A program made the position numbers and the translations under genes. Below the pieces are notes generated by a model. It was given only the letters and a program-made list of their open reading frames with translations, ran no database searches and was not told the DNA's origin. Positions 14,040-25,796 of a DNA stretch of 64,000 nt are shown here, one piece after another. Source of the stretch: Cerrena zonata (taxonomy: Eukaryota; Basidiomycota; Agaricomycetes; Polyporales; Cerrenaceae); assembly GCA_038087015.1 (NCBI GenBank), contig JASBNA010000007.1:1364001-1428000 (forward strand), given 5' to 3'. Within the stretch, counting starts at the first letter, position 1. Every line of letters begins with the position of its first letter.

Positions 14040-17000
14040 TTACTTGTATTCATGAGCAGTATAAGTTTGTGAGTTTGACAGCCTTGTAATTTCGTTCCGC
14101 CTCCTCGTCCTCCGCCTTGCGCTTCCTGGTAGGCAATGATCCATTCACCACCTTCAGTAAGGCGGGCTGCAATCGAGGTGCACCGACCTGACCGATTTTC
14201 TGGGCAGTCGCAGGTTTGCGAGACATGTTCGGGGTGAGAGGAATCGGGTCGTCTTCCATCGCCAGGATTTGTTCCAGCAGGATTCTTCGGAACGCCTCGT
14301 GAAGGTGGTCCTTTTTTGGCGGAGGATCGAGCAGTCCATACTCCGGCCTCACCTGACTTGTAAGCATCATCATCATTTCGACAATCGGCGATAATTTCGG
14401 ATGAAGTGTCTCCTCCCAACCATCCTCCACTAGATTCAAGATATACGATCTAGAGTCAGACGGCTGGTCATAGATAATGGTATGTTGTTCCATAACATTC
14501 CAAGTTTGTACGAAGAACGGTGGATGTTTATCGACGGCGTCTAGAGGCAAAGCTGAAATGACAACTTCTACAAGAACCCAGAATAAAGATTCAATATCGT
14601 GATCCGGTCTGTGAGAAAATAATAATGGAATATCCTTCGAAGGCTTTTGGAACTTTGAGCCGTGGTATGTGTTCGCCGTAACATCGGTATACGCGTCATA
14701 GGCATCTTGTCCATAGGTCTTGATATAAACCTCCTTCGCTTTTCCTTCAAGCTCAGGCATCCTGGAATATATCCTAGTGTCAATTGCGTCTTTCAAGAGT
14801 CTTCCACTAGCAACAGCACGGGCAATATAGCGAGGTGTTCCCTATTTCAATACTCGGTCAGCAGATGCAAACGTACAATAAGGGGTAAGAACGTCCTTAC
14901 GGTTCTGGATGCAAGTTCTTCATTGACATACTTGAGACTATGATCGTGGGTGGGTCCAGGAAGGAGGGCGCTGTTGTCTGCATCAATGATCAGAGCACGA
15001 CAGTTGTCCTCATTGTCATTGGGGCTGGTACGTGTAATCAGCATTTGAATCCCGGTTTGATACAACAGTCTGCTTACCTGTCAATTCCCAGGATGTCGTC
15101 AATGAATAAAGGCCGGTTTTTGATGAAACCGTTCGCGGCGAGAGTGTTCCTCGCGTGTTCAGCGTTCGTGAGGAAATTGTTAATGCTGACATCACGATGC
15201 ATGTAATCCCTTTCATTCACAAGGGCACGGAGTACTGAAGAACAAAGGACATCAGAATCACTTGAAATGCAAAACTCGACATATTGAATAATCGCACCTT
15301 CATTTCCATCGTACATCGTCATCAGTACTTCTCTCACCGATTCAGCGGCATACAACTGACTACCTCGACTACCCATGACAATCCGTTTCTTCGTCCAGTG
15401 ATCGACCTCTTTCTCCACATACGGCCGAGCGGTTTCGATAGGAGAGCCATCACGACCTGCAACCTCACCTGATGCAATAAGACGGACGACCCCTGGAAAG
15501 GTGCCTTCGCTGTGGATGTGTTTTAACAGACTCGCCTCTTCATATCGCCTCCGGTCATCCCGGAACGAGTCCTTGATCACCGCAAAGTTGCCAGAGCTAT
15601 CGTCATGCATAAATACAGTGGTTCTCCGGCCCCAGCCATCTCCAATGTGAATTCGAACACAGTCCTTGTATTCTCTCTCTTCAGTCTTGATGTTCCAGTG
15701 AACTTTCAGTTTCTTATCGGGGCATTCAGCAAGAGGTAGCAGAGTCGGTGACGTGATGGATGGATCCCAGAGATGGTGGCCTTTCGGAGGGACATACAGA
15801 GAGCGAATATAGGCCTCTAGAGGTTTTAGGTCATCCCATTCGATCGGAGCAGACGTCACAGGTCCAGAAGAGTCGGACCATACAATATTGTAGTTCTTCG
15901 TGTTGACACAGAGACCATATACACCAGGCATATCAGGTCGAAGTTCCAGAAGTTGACAAGTGTAACGCATAGCTTGATCAGCACCAGAAATGGTCTTGGG
16001 TTTACCCTCGCAGAAGGTGGCGATATGATAGCTCGGAACATCAGAGTAGACATTGCGGATGCTCGTGTAAGAGTCGATCTCCTCCTTCGACGCGAAAACG
16101 CCTACGATCTCGGGTACAGGCTTAAACTCGATGTCGCAGTGAGCAGATGGGACAGAATGGTGGTCGAGGAAGACAATGGGATTGTTGTAGGGAAGTTCCA
16201 CATTTTTATTCCTATATTTCTCTAGAGGCAGGTTAACGAAACGTGTCCGGTTCACAAAGGGAATAAAAAAATACATACCGTAGGTGGATTTACTGATAGC
16301 GTTCAGCAGTTTACAGATAGGTGAATACATCTTATACTCAGCACCTGTGGCCTCTTCTATACGCTGGGTCTTCTTGCGCCAACGGGAACGACGAGCGCCC
16401 CAACTTTTGGGTTGAGGAGTGAGATGATCCCTTACGAATTCTTCTACAGGCAGAAAACCAGAGTGTTGGACCTTGTCTGAGTTCTGTATACCTTTAGCAT
16501 TAGTTAGTTTGATTCGATTCTTGACAGGACTAGAAGGCAAGTAGAGGACTGTACCTGATGCTGAAGCCATAGATTCAGCACCAGAGTCAAGTCGAGGAGC
16601 ACAAGAGTGAGCCGACATGATAAACAATTTGTGTCCTGACCGACGAGATGCAAACGGATTCCTATAAATTCTCGGAACCGTTGGTGATTCTTTGTTGCAC
16701 GGGCGAGAAAGAGGGAGTGGCAAGCACGGGCGAGGAACAACCAGAAACACGTGGATATCTACACGTGGTAGATGACCACAAAGACTCAGCCTCCTGGTCC
16801 AAAGCGGAAATTGCGTCTGTACCGTCGACTCAACGAAGCGTTATTTGATATTGGTTGAGGTTGGATATAGTCCCAAAAGTCATATACCAGGTTTTCTCGC
16901 TATCTGTCACAAGAGAAAGGATAGTCATTGACCTCGCTCTGGGTAGAGCTGCGAGGGGGGTCGAAAGTGAGCCACTTGCAGTCATACAGTGTGGTGCTAT

Positions 17001-17371
17001 TGTTAGGATAAGGACCGCAAATTTAGTGCTTGCGATTTCTAGATTCGTCCAGCTAGACTTGAAGAACTGAGACAGAGGGAACTGAGCCTGAGATAGTCAT
17101 GGGTTTCTGACATGACCATAACGATGGTGGAGTCTGGACCGCGCGCCGATTACGCAGAGTGCACACTTGGTTGAGTTTGGATCATCTATAGAGGAGGTGC
17201 AGCCTGAAGACGGTTGATTTACATAAAGTCCGTTTCAAAATAAGTTTCGATTCCGCAATGGGGTAGGTGTGATAGCAATCGTCACTTCAAAGTTACAACC
17301 TGAAGTTGAACGAAGTCGTGGGCGTTAGTGGTGCCACGACCAAGGCTAATTAGGCAGGTGCACAAGAACGC
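14040..17371 (-). repeat. Left copy of an inverted FunK1 duplication
   Basis: Compared with 45772-49400 on the plus strand, this block matches from GCGTTCTTGTGCAC (here read on the minus strand from about 17371) through promoter, coding region and end of the gene. Similarity is uneven: moderate in the promoter, near identity from about 16750 to 15300, and clearly lower from 15230 to 14050. Confidence 0.75.
14050..16618 (-). CDS. FunK1 fungal-type protein kinase, full copy A
   Basis: Four exons on the minus strand (16618-15298, 15234-15078, 15024-14901, 14841-14050) join in phase to 797 residues; a further 57-nt segment at 16278-16222 has GT..AG ends and is probably an extra in-frame intron (778 residues if removed). 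Kinase features: NFAVIKDSFRDDRRRYEE with the candidate ATP lysine, YMHRDVSINNFL as catalytic loop with HRD and Asn, and IIDADNSALLPGP in the place of DFG. GTPRYIARAV follows, then SHRPDHDIESLFWVLVE and HLHEAFRRILLEQIL, typical of the FunK1 C-terminal region. A basic tail (TRKRKAEDEEAERNYK) could be a nuclear signal. The frame is open 44 codons further upstream (to 16750); MSAHSCAPRLD is used as start. FunK1 kinases are expanded in mushroom-forming fungi and most have no known substrate. Confidence 0.8.
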
Positions 17372-18079
17372 TTACAGTATGCGAGACACTGAAATCGTGA
17401 CTTATATCAATCTTATTACCAAGAGGAGAACGGACGATCAGTAAATTGTTAAAAGAAAAGTGCGAAGTAGAGCTACCCCCCTCAACCCCACCATACATCA
17501 TCGCTATAGACAGATCCATTACCGATTTGAGAGCAGATAACCAACTATATATCTGCTGACTCAAATGACCCGTGTTCATGTTCGATGCCAGTGGATCGCT
17601 CCCGCTCCCACAGCCGGACAAATAGTACTGTGAAGGCCAATGCTCCATGGCGAGCGGATGTACGTACATCTTTACTCTTCAGATCCGTGCAGGTGACACT
17701 CGTGTACCAGGAAAATTAGACCAGATCATGAGAATGACACAGTGTTAGAAGTCAACAGTAGACATCCGTAACTCAGACGAATTAGTAACCAAGTCGGCTT
17801 CAATAAATATAATGTTTAGCAGCTAGAGACAGAATTTAAATGTTCCGGTGTTGGGCCACCACGATCCCATTCGGATCACACACAAATACAGAGCCCAGTA
17901 TTATATCAATTTCAATAATTGGCACTTTGAGCTTTTCTTGGTTTATCTTGATGCCAGCGGGCTTGGCCAAATCACCGAGACAGAGATCGTAGCATCAATC
18001 GCTTCTTGAACCCACACTCAGCAGACCCTGCCCACCTTGATCCGCTACCACCACCATGCCGGACAATGAAACATAACCG
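17372..18079. other. Intergenic region
   Basis: Unique sequence beyond the end of the FunK1 duplication. A reading frame at 17346-17669 (minus) straddles the duplication edge and has no recognisable feature, so it is not called. Confidence 0.4.
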
Positions 18080-18660
18080 GTGTCAGTTACTGAGTTTGAA
18101 CCCCAAATGTGGATCGTGAGGCCGTATGCACTCATCTTTAGCATACCTTCTTCGACATACCTCTCACTGACACCTCTCACTGACATTTCGACTGCTAATA
18201 GTGTTTATCCACCAATTCTCGACAGAAAAGTGCTGCCGCCTGCCGCAGATCATAGAAAGGGAGTCCCGCTGTATGTGCTCGGTTGGGATCTCAGCTATGA
18301 CCACATCAATGAGGCGTCCCAGAGAAGGTCACTCCATGATGCTTTTTGGAGATGTTTTTGCCTTCAGTGGGAGGAACAGGGATATCTCAGCCAGTTTAAG
18401 TATGTTGCTACTAGTACATTGAGTTTATTGATATGAACCTGACTAATTATGCACTTGATGTTCGGTCTAGGGTATCACTGGAGCTATTCCTCTCCAAAGA
18501 ATCAGGAAGAGCCTATTGCACGTTTGCGAGGAGCACCTGGTCTAGAGAACTCATCATGGGTGCGATCTCCACTGATGGAGCAATGGAAGCTGTAAGGAAG
18601 ATTTTCGAGATCAACAGTCCCGAACCTGCAAAGTGGTTCAAGGTGGAGGGTAGGGTGTAA
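18080..18660 (+). CDS. Small hypothetical protein, two exons
   Basis: An ORF from 18080 can be spliced from a GTATGT donor near 18400 to a TCTAG acceptor near 18472, joining ...GYLSQFK to VSLELFLSKES and ending at 18660. The fragment contains GVPLYVLGWDLSYDHIN and MEAVRKIFEI. The 5' end is uncertain because an additional intron could end near 18200. I do not recognise a family. The in-frame splice and protein-like composition are the only support, so this may be a decayed gene. Confidence 0.3.
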
Positions 18661-19058
18661 GCACATAAGTTTCTGGTCTCTCCTTTGCGAGTTCTTTCCT
18701 TGTTAAGCAACTAACTTGCTATGGATATGCATGTACATATTGATAATGAAATACAAATGAGATCCTGTTCTGCCTGACACTAAATTGAACTAATTTGACT
18801 CTCTGTTTTGAGCCTCTGTCACATTGTCCATCATCCAACTCTTGTTTGTTGGCATCATAATGGAACTAAGCTTACATTGGGTAGACCATTGGGTTGAAGG
18901 CAAAGGTGGTACTTGTGCTAAGAATAAACAAGGGATACTGAAGGTATCTGGTTTGGTACAATGTAATGAAAATTTCAAGTAAGCCTTATACAGTTCATGC
19001 ACAGCTTCAAGCTGAGAGCTCTGTTTCAAAATTAAAAAATTTTCAGTAGGGAGGTCAA

Positions 19059-19140
19059 TGCGCCGAGAGGGAATTGAACCCCCGGCGGGTCGAGATTACT
19101 CGAATGGCAACGACCCAGGTTACCACTACCCCATCGGCGC
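19059..19140 (-). tRNA. tRNA-Gly (GCC) with an 11-nt intron
   Basis: Reading the minus strand from 19140, GCGCCGA pairs with TCGGCGC as the acceptor stem, followed by discriminator A. The D arm contains GGGTAGTGGTAA. The anticodon stem GGTCG/CGACC encloses TTGCCA, giving anticodon GCC, then an 11-nt intron one base after the anticodon, the normal position for nuclear tRNA introns. The T arm is GGGGG-TTCAATT-CCCTC. Total 82 nt, 71 after splicing, the usual tRNA-Gly length. A second copy at 45207-45288 differs by one base in the intron. Confidence 0.93.
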
Positions 19141-19425
19141 ATAAGGCAAAAGATGAGTGGAGCAACTCGGACGATCATTAGCCTCTTTACGACGACTGGA
19201 ACAGCCCTTCCTGCCAACGACCACTTGAAAGTCAAACATGGAAAGACTGTACTCGGAAAGACTGACCACTTCGGGGATGAAATCATATCAATGTGTTAGT
19301 AGACTAGCAAAATGATATATCATTTTCGTCGAAAGACAACCCGGATCTGTTGAAAACGTTTCCTTTCGAAAATAATACTGTACAAGATGGTTAGTTTTAT
19401 ACTTGCATAACACGTATACTTAAAC

Positions 19426-21101
19426 TCACCAAGCCAGCAAACATCCAATCACACACCCTACCCCAACGACAAGATGAGGGAGTTGTCCGCGGATTGTTAG
19501 GGGGCGATCATGATACCACGTATAGCTGCATCTTGTAACGATAGCACATAAAGCAAAGCAAATCGATACTGGGAGCGGGGGAGCGATTCCTCTCAATGAC
19601 ACCAATTGGCCTGCATTCCGTCTTGTGAAGAAGTTCTGAGCGAAGATCCAGGCATAACTAGCTCGCAAGGCTAAATTTACGATGTTCGCCCAAACGAGAC
19701 CAGCATCACCGAGGCCAAGATATTGCGAGAACACAACTGATGCCCCAACGAAACAAACAGAGAAGATCAACAACCATCTACTTTGTTTACGGAGATCGTC
19801 TGGAGTTGCTGTAGAAGCGAAAAATGCTTCAAGAATCCCATTGAACGCCATCATGGGGATATAGAGAACGTACACCTTCAAGATTGCTGGTGCAGACGTA
19901 GCAAGGTATCGATGAGGCAAAACGATGGAGAGAGCGAGAGGTAGATATGGTGGCCCAAATGTTCCGAGAAGGAGTAGAAGATGCGTGAACATTTGGAGAA
20001 TGGTAACGAGAATATTTGCTGCGGATTCCAAAGCTTCTTTTGGAATATCTGAGGTAGTAGACAGGGCTTTCGAGAAAAAGACACGGGATGTCTCTTCGAT
20101 AGGTTGGAATATGATTCGAGCAACCAGCGAACCTGAAATTTGTTAGTCGTATAATATACAAGGATGTTCAATAGTCATGCTCACCATAATTAGAGGCTAT
20201 CGCATATCCGCCCTGATCTGAGAGGGGGCTCAGTTGGGAAACCACAAATTTGTCGCCTTCGGTCAGGAAATGTTTCACAACTGACTGTACTGTCATCGCG
20301 GCCGAAAGTTTGAACAGCGGTGTATCAAAATACTGCGTCTTCGTACTAAGTGAGGAGAAATAGTTCATATAGGTGGAGCTTTTCGATACAATAATGTTAA
20401 GAACACGTACTTGTCATGAACGGTTACTTTAACCTTCTGGGGTAAAAACTTGGTGGTACGTCCGTATACACGAAGGAAAGATAGTAAGAGGGTTGCTCCA
20501 TAGACAGCCTGCCCAACAGCAAATGCCACAAGTGCCCAATCTGGTGACAATGTCGCCAATATCAGAAAGACGACAAGGTTTTGAGTGTTACGGCTGTTCC
20601 CTCAGCACGAACACGTATATCGAAACGAAGCTCATTTTGCGCTTTGATATACAGTGGTTCTGATAGTAGTTCAAAGAGTGCCGCAATAGCGTATATGATA
20701 ACGCTCAATTGGAAGTGAGGTTGTGACGATGTGGAAGATGAGCTGGCATTTAGATAGAGTGTAGTACTTGCAAGTGCAATGGGGATGCCAAGTAACACGG
20801 GAAGCAAGGAAATATTGGCTACGAGGACGTCTCTTGAGGTATCCTTCTTTTCCTTCGTTCCTTGAGATGCGGTACTCCTCAGTAGTGCATTCCGAACCCC
20901 TTCTCTAGACAGAAAGAGGATAGTTGAGAGTAGGAGTTCGAACTGGATGGCAGCGGTTCCAAAGACCTGGGGGGATACAAGGCGAACAAGGGCTTGATTA
21001 AGAATGAAGGTGAATACACGAGAAAAGAGTTGAAGTAGGACTAGAGAAGATGCGGAAGCCAACGAGGTGGAAAGGAGCGATTGTGGTTGAGACGAAGCCA
21101 T
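19426..21101 (-). CDS. RFT1: RFT1, M5-DLO (dolichol-oligosaccharide) flippase-type ER membrane protein, apparent frameshift
   Basis: Three exons on the minus strand (21101-20411, 20345-20185, 20132-19426) encode a multi-TM protein of the RFT1 family, needed in the ER for N-glycan precursor assembly. Family signatures: SLVLLQLFSRVFTFILNQALVR near the start, LSREGVRNALLR, KHFLTEGDKFVVSQLSPLSDQGGYAIASNYG, and SLVARIIFQPIEE. The frame breaks at about 20575-20585. Upstream it reads RAEGTAVTLKTL and then hits a stop; the next frame continues VVFLILATLSPDWALVAFAVGQ with no gap in homology. Adding one base (ACC-CTT for ACCTT) restores 519 codons. The total exon length is exactly one short of a multiple of three. 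Either a sequencing or assembly deletion in a C run, or a genuinely broken allele. MASSQPQSLL is used as start; an upstream in-frame ATG at 21146 is possible. Confidence 0.88.
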
Positions 21102-21357
21102 GAAATCATTGAAGTTGGGCGTCACAATGCTTAAGCAGTTACTCAATATAGGAACTCACAATCCGACATATGTATGGCTGTCCAGTTACAAAACATGTTA
21201 TGTAAGTCAATAAAATTAGGACTGCAAGACATCGGACTTGTGATACAATGATACAGTATGGATACAGATCTACACGTTAATTGTTCCTCTCGCATGGCAA
21301 AAGGTTGTGATGACGAAAGACTAAAATCATATGCCATAGGTACTGATCCAGAGTCAT

Positions 21358-23065
21358 TTACACTGGATCCTGATAGTCAGAGAAGTGTGAGGTTGCGCGT
21401 GATTCATCGGGTGTAGAAGGTGTTGAGTATTCGGATACGATAAACGGTGCCCCAGTACCTTCGGCATTCCATGAGTCTGTTGTCATGCGGATAGGCACCA
21501 CACACCGCAACTCCGCGAAAGGCGATTTGTTGGGATCTGGAGGAATCATCGACAGTACAATACAGTCCTGATATACCGATTGAGTTCTGCGACATAGCAC
21601 ATACGATGGAGTATTACAAACCTTGATAAGGAGACCAACAGCCTTAAACCCGCCCATCTTCACGTTTTGCTTCACCTGAATTTCGCCAATATAGGACATA
21701 AAACCTTGTCCATCACACTACAATCGTGCATGTTATGAGTAACCACGACGATCCCATTGATTGAGAGTACTGACCGCATGCCTGAACGAACCCTCTCCGA
21801 TAGAAACCACGCTCCAGATATCGGTCTTTGTGCCGATGGTTGTCGTGTTACTACATGAGGAATTGTTATAACGCAATGAGATGCCACGGTAGCGGATTAA
21901 TCACGCACCGAACATCAACCGATGTCTGCCGCAGGAGTTGTATCCGTGTAAGCTTTTTGTTAGGACCGTAGCTGGAACCAGAAGGCGCATATGGGAGGAA
22001 GGCAGCTAGTGAAGAAGCCGAAGAGATGAATGTCAGGTGGAACGGTACAGGTTCTGACAAGCAGAACACTCGTGAAGCGGGGATATAGAGCTTATAAGTA
22101 ATGAGATACGAGAGCGAAGCATGGAGGGGACTGATAGAACGCACTTTGGCTATGATATCTTTGACGCTACTGGACTTCGCCTTGATCGCAGAGTCAAAAC
22201 ATATCCAGTCGGGTGACTCAAGAAGCCCCGGGTGTGTCGGCGTGATGATCATGGTACTAGGCAGTCCAATAGCTGGACGGGAGCGAGGGAAGTATACGAA
22301 CGGTGTGGTTATGGAATTACTTGACCGACTGTCAGCAATGCGCTTGTAATTTGGACCTTTTAAACCCACCTCTGTTTGACGGGGAGAAGGGGGGCGGCCT
22401 TCCCTTTGAAGATATTGGCAGTTATGGAGTAATCAATGTTCGCTCGAAAGCCAGGTACACCGGAAAGGTGTACTTCATATGTTGGAGGTAAAGGCTAAGT
22501 GAGTAAAGTGTAAGTGCCATGCCAGGAACACAGGAAGATTTTCAACAAACATATGTGTCCTTCCCATCCGTAAATGTTGCAGGAAGGCTTATGTTGAAAC
22601 GGTGAGATCTGGAGCATGGTGTGGTTGCACTTTCCGCATCCCAAAGTAAAACTTTAGATGAACACAGTTTGTAGGTGGTATGACCGTTTCCAGCGATTTC
22701 TTTGAGGCGCAGGATGCCTTCGATCTGGGTGCGAATTACTTGAATCGAGTTCGATATATGTCCAAACAAGCATCTGCGGGAGGATTTACCTTAACCTCGA
22801 CGGCTGTGACACCGTCAGTGCGGGGAATTTCAACAGTGCCAACAACGGAGGAGCCACAACCATACACGGGTAATGAAGCATTCGAATCTTGTGAAAGCAG
22901 CCTGAGGCCGACACCACCACCCCTAGATTGCTTCACATATTCGCCGGATGGTCGCGGGTGTAACCGATTGACTGCAAGCCGGCGTTCATAAGTCTGAGGT
23001 TCAGCAGTATATGAGGGAATGTGAGGATTGGCTGTGTGATAACTCGGTAAGCTGGTGGTAGACAT
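21358..23065 (-). CDS. Alpha-arrestin-like protein 2
   Basis: About eight exons on the minus strand. The N-terminus (MSTTSLPSYHTANPHIPSY, then GEYVKQSRGGGVGLRLL and GSSVVGTVEIPRTDG) matches arrestin-like gene 1 block for block. It continues with VEGILRLKEIAGNG..., DTY-PLPPTYEVHLSGVPGFRANIDYSI, TTPFVYFPRSRPAIGLP, LYIPASRVFCLSEPVPFHLTF, VKQNVKMGGFKAVGLLIK and DCIVLSMIPPDPNKSP, ending ...SDYQDPV at 21358. All joins use GT..AG introns in matching phase. It probably folds as tandem arrestin beta-sandwiches and acts as a trafficking or ubiquitination adaptor, by family analogy only. The start is the ATG giving the short Pro/Tyr-rich leader shared with gene 1. Gene 3 lies directly upstream on the same strand, so the two look like a tandem duplication. 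Confidence 0.6.
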
Positions 23066-23997
23066 TTCTTATGGATGGCCAAGAGCACAGATCCGTGGTA
23101 GGAAGAGAAGTACAAGAGGAACTGGGAAGTCCTCGGAGAGGGTCTTTTACGACAGAGCCAAAATGAATAGATGGGTGACTCCCGCAGCATATGGCATATG
23201 GAGCCTCAGCCAAGGACGGATTTACAGCCATCCGAATGTCCGGGAGCGGAAGAGAGGACCATATGGTACATACACGCCGAAACTGTCACCATCATCCCAC
23301 TGACAAATGCTTCTCCCCTTCTTTCCTCGAGGGTCTGTTTCACGACCGTGTGGGCGCGTCAACGTCTGATACTTAGCCTTACTCTACCAAATCAGCAGAG
23401 AGAGGAACACACAGCAAAGACAGATGGCCCTATTGGCGGTCATACATCCAGGGACTGGGTAGCAGATGGTCGCCATTCAGTATATTGAATCGTCATTAAA
23501 AGCGTCGCAAGTGTTCGGCCGTAAAGATAACAAGCCACAATCGGAGTGAGAATATGGGCTAATATGGTTGTAAATGAATAAAAGGGTCCGTGTCACCAAC
23601 CGTCTATATCGGAGTTGAAATAAACATGATAGTCGCCAAGAACCAACTACAACAGAAGGTAGCTAAAAATACAATCTGCGGCTCGTACCAATACATACTA
23701 CACGTACGGAATACATAGATATAGAAAACAATCTCAAATGTCTAAGAAAGTGGAGAAATAAACTACGCCTAAGAAGAGACCAAATTTGAAGATTGCACAC
23801 CTAAAATCGACCATCATGACCATCGTGACATCCAGGAATACCATCCTTCCTCCGACACATGAGGCTGATCCTCGTCGCCCCCGTCTTTCTCGACTCCGCA
23901 GTAGCATGTGTGCGAGCAGATTCTATTCATACGCTCCCTGTGAGCGTGAGCCCCAAAATCATGATGTCCCCCTCATAACCGTGGAGGTTTGGTCGGT

Positions 23998-25796
23998 TCA
24001 TTCCCAGTCGGACACGCTCACAGTTGCCGACGGGCAGTCATGCGATTCAGTAGTAAGCCGAATAGGGACACTTTCACTGAAGGGGAGGAAACGTGCGCGA
24101 GCAGTTTCGGGAGGTACGATCGAAAGTACTATTGCGTCCTACAAATTTAAGGTCAGCTTCTCTTCTTTGAAGGGCTTCGTTAAAATGGAAGTTGTGATGT
24201 AATTCGTAGCTGGGAAAGGATGTAGCTTGAAATAAGGTAGAGAATGAAATACCCACCGTCACCTGAACCCCACTGGTCGTAAACCCTGCACTTGTGACAG
24301 AAGAAGGAACCGTGAAAGTACCCGAGAACGTTACGGAGTTCGGACCTCTGTTCGATGTATGGATTACCCCATAGCCGACTGGTTTGGTAAACGCCATATG
24401 ACTTTTCTCCTCTGCGATCGTCATCCCTGCAGCTCGAGCATCTACTGCCGTACGCCTTGACATCTGGATGATGATCGGAGACGGATGCGAGGTTGCATGT
24501 GTACGAGCGGCCAAGCGTGTTTGAATAGAGCTAGTAATAGAATGTCCCTGAGAGATGGGATGAAACGACACAGGAGAAGGATGATATGCATTAAAAGGCG
24601 CAAGTGAATCTTCATCTCCGAATAGTGTCACGAAGAACTGAATTGGCTCTTTCATACAACAGACACGCGAGCCTGGTAGAAAGAGCTAGAGTTCTATGAG
24701 GTCATGATTGTGCACACAAGAGTCATAGCTACTTACATGCACTTCAACATTACTCCGATCCGGTCGCCTTGAACGTAATGAAAATTCGAATAATGTTTTG
24801 GGATTCTGTTCGCTCCTTGTTGCTAGTAATGGGAATGGTCCGGGGCGTGTAGGTCGAGAGAGTTCGATATAACGAAACGGCACTCTAAGTCTTCAATCGT
24901 AAAGTGTTAGTATGGTCGACCATCCTTGACAAACTACTAGGATATTTTACCTCCTTCCTTTGCGCCACCAATCCGATCTATCACGTATGCGAGTGATGTA
25001 TACGTAGATCCCATATGAAATAGATACACTGAACCCCGGAATACCTGGTAGATAGGCTTGGAACGTGGGTGGTAATCTGGTTCGCTCCCCAGTAACCGTG
25101 TTTGCAAAATGCGAGGGTAATGTATAATGGAAGTTCACTTTTGAGGGGAACGCTTCGTCTTGACGTGAGTCCCATATATAGAGAGTTTCATGAATGATGT
25201 CTGTCTCGAAAGATCCTCCTCCAGCAACTTCCTTGAGCTTGATACGACCTTCAACCTACAAGCCCGTTATTCCCTGTTAAGGATCGTCACTTCATCCAGA
25301 GCGAGCTTACCTTGACTTCTAGAGACAAGAGTCCAGATGGTCTCGGGATTGCGAGGATCCCCACGATGGTGCTTCCATTTGAGTAGACGGGTTCGGATGC
25401 ATTCTCTTCTTGGCCACTCAATAGCAATGTAACCTTGCTTGAATGTTTTACGAAATGCCCAGGAGAGGCCTTGCCTGACCATGAGGATACACGCCCCTGA
25501 CTGCCATCCTGACTGGACGAGATCTCAGTATCTAGGAACACCGCGACAGGTTTCCTTCGTGGGAGAGATAGCCTAGAGCCTACGCGAGCAAGGGCGCTAC
25601 GTGGACGAGCTGGGGGTACTGGGATTGGAAGAGTAGCGGTGCTTGGACGTTGTGGAAGAGGCGAAGCGGCGATAATAGGTTTGGTTTCTCGATTCCGTTC
25701 CCGTTCATCCGAAAGCGCTTCTTCCGGTGGTGAATCGAGGGATTCTGAGGATAAGGAGCTTTGAAAGTACTGCACATTCGCGAAGGGATGTCGCAT
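23998..25796 (-). CDS. Alpha-arrestin-like protein 3
   Basis: Minus strand, exon 1 25796-25311, exon 2 from 25255, then exons to a stop at 23998. The first ~110 residues are a disordered extension absent from the other two paralogues. The shared core then begins: GHFVKHSSKVTLLLSGQ, GSTIVGILAIPRPSGLLSLEVK, VEGRIKLKEVAGGGSFETDI, LPPTFQAYLPGIPGFSVSISYGIYV, VPFRYIELSRPTRPGPFP, LFLPGSRVCCMKEPIQFFVTLFG, VTFSGTFTVPSSVTSAGF, and after a last intron DAIVLSIVPPETARA ending in SVSDWE. The final intron is supported by alignment to gene 2 (GFTTSGVQVT-DAIVLSI against GFKAVGLLIK-DCIVLSM). Without splicing, the frame runs on to a false stop at 24074. Role inferred as for gene 2. Confidence 0.6.

Noticed and set aside
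17346..17669. 107-residue minus-strand frame across the FunK1 duplication edge
   Set aside because: It begins in unique sequence and ends in the duplicated promoter. No counterpart in the other copy and no motif.
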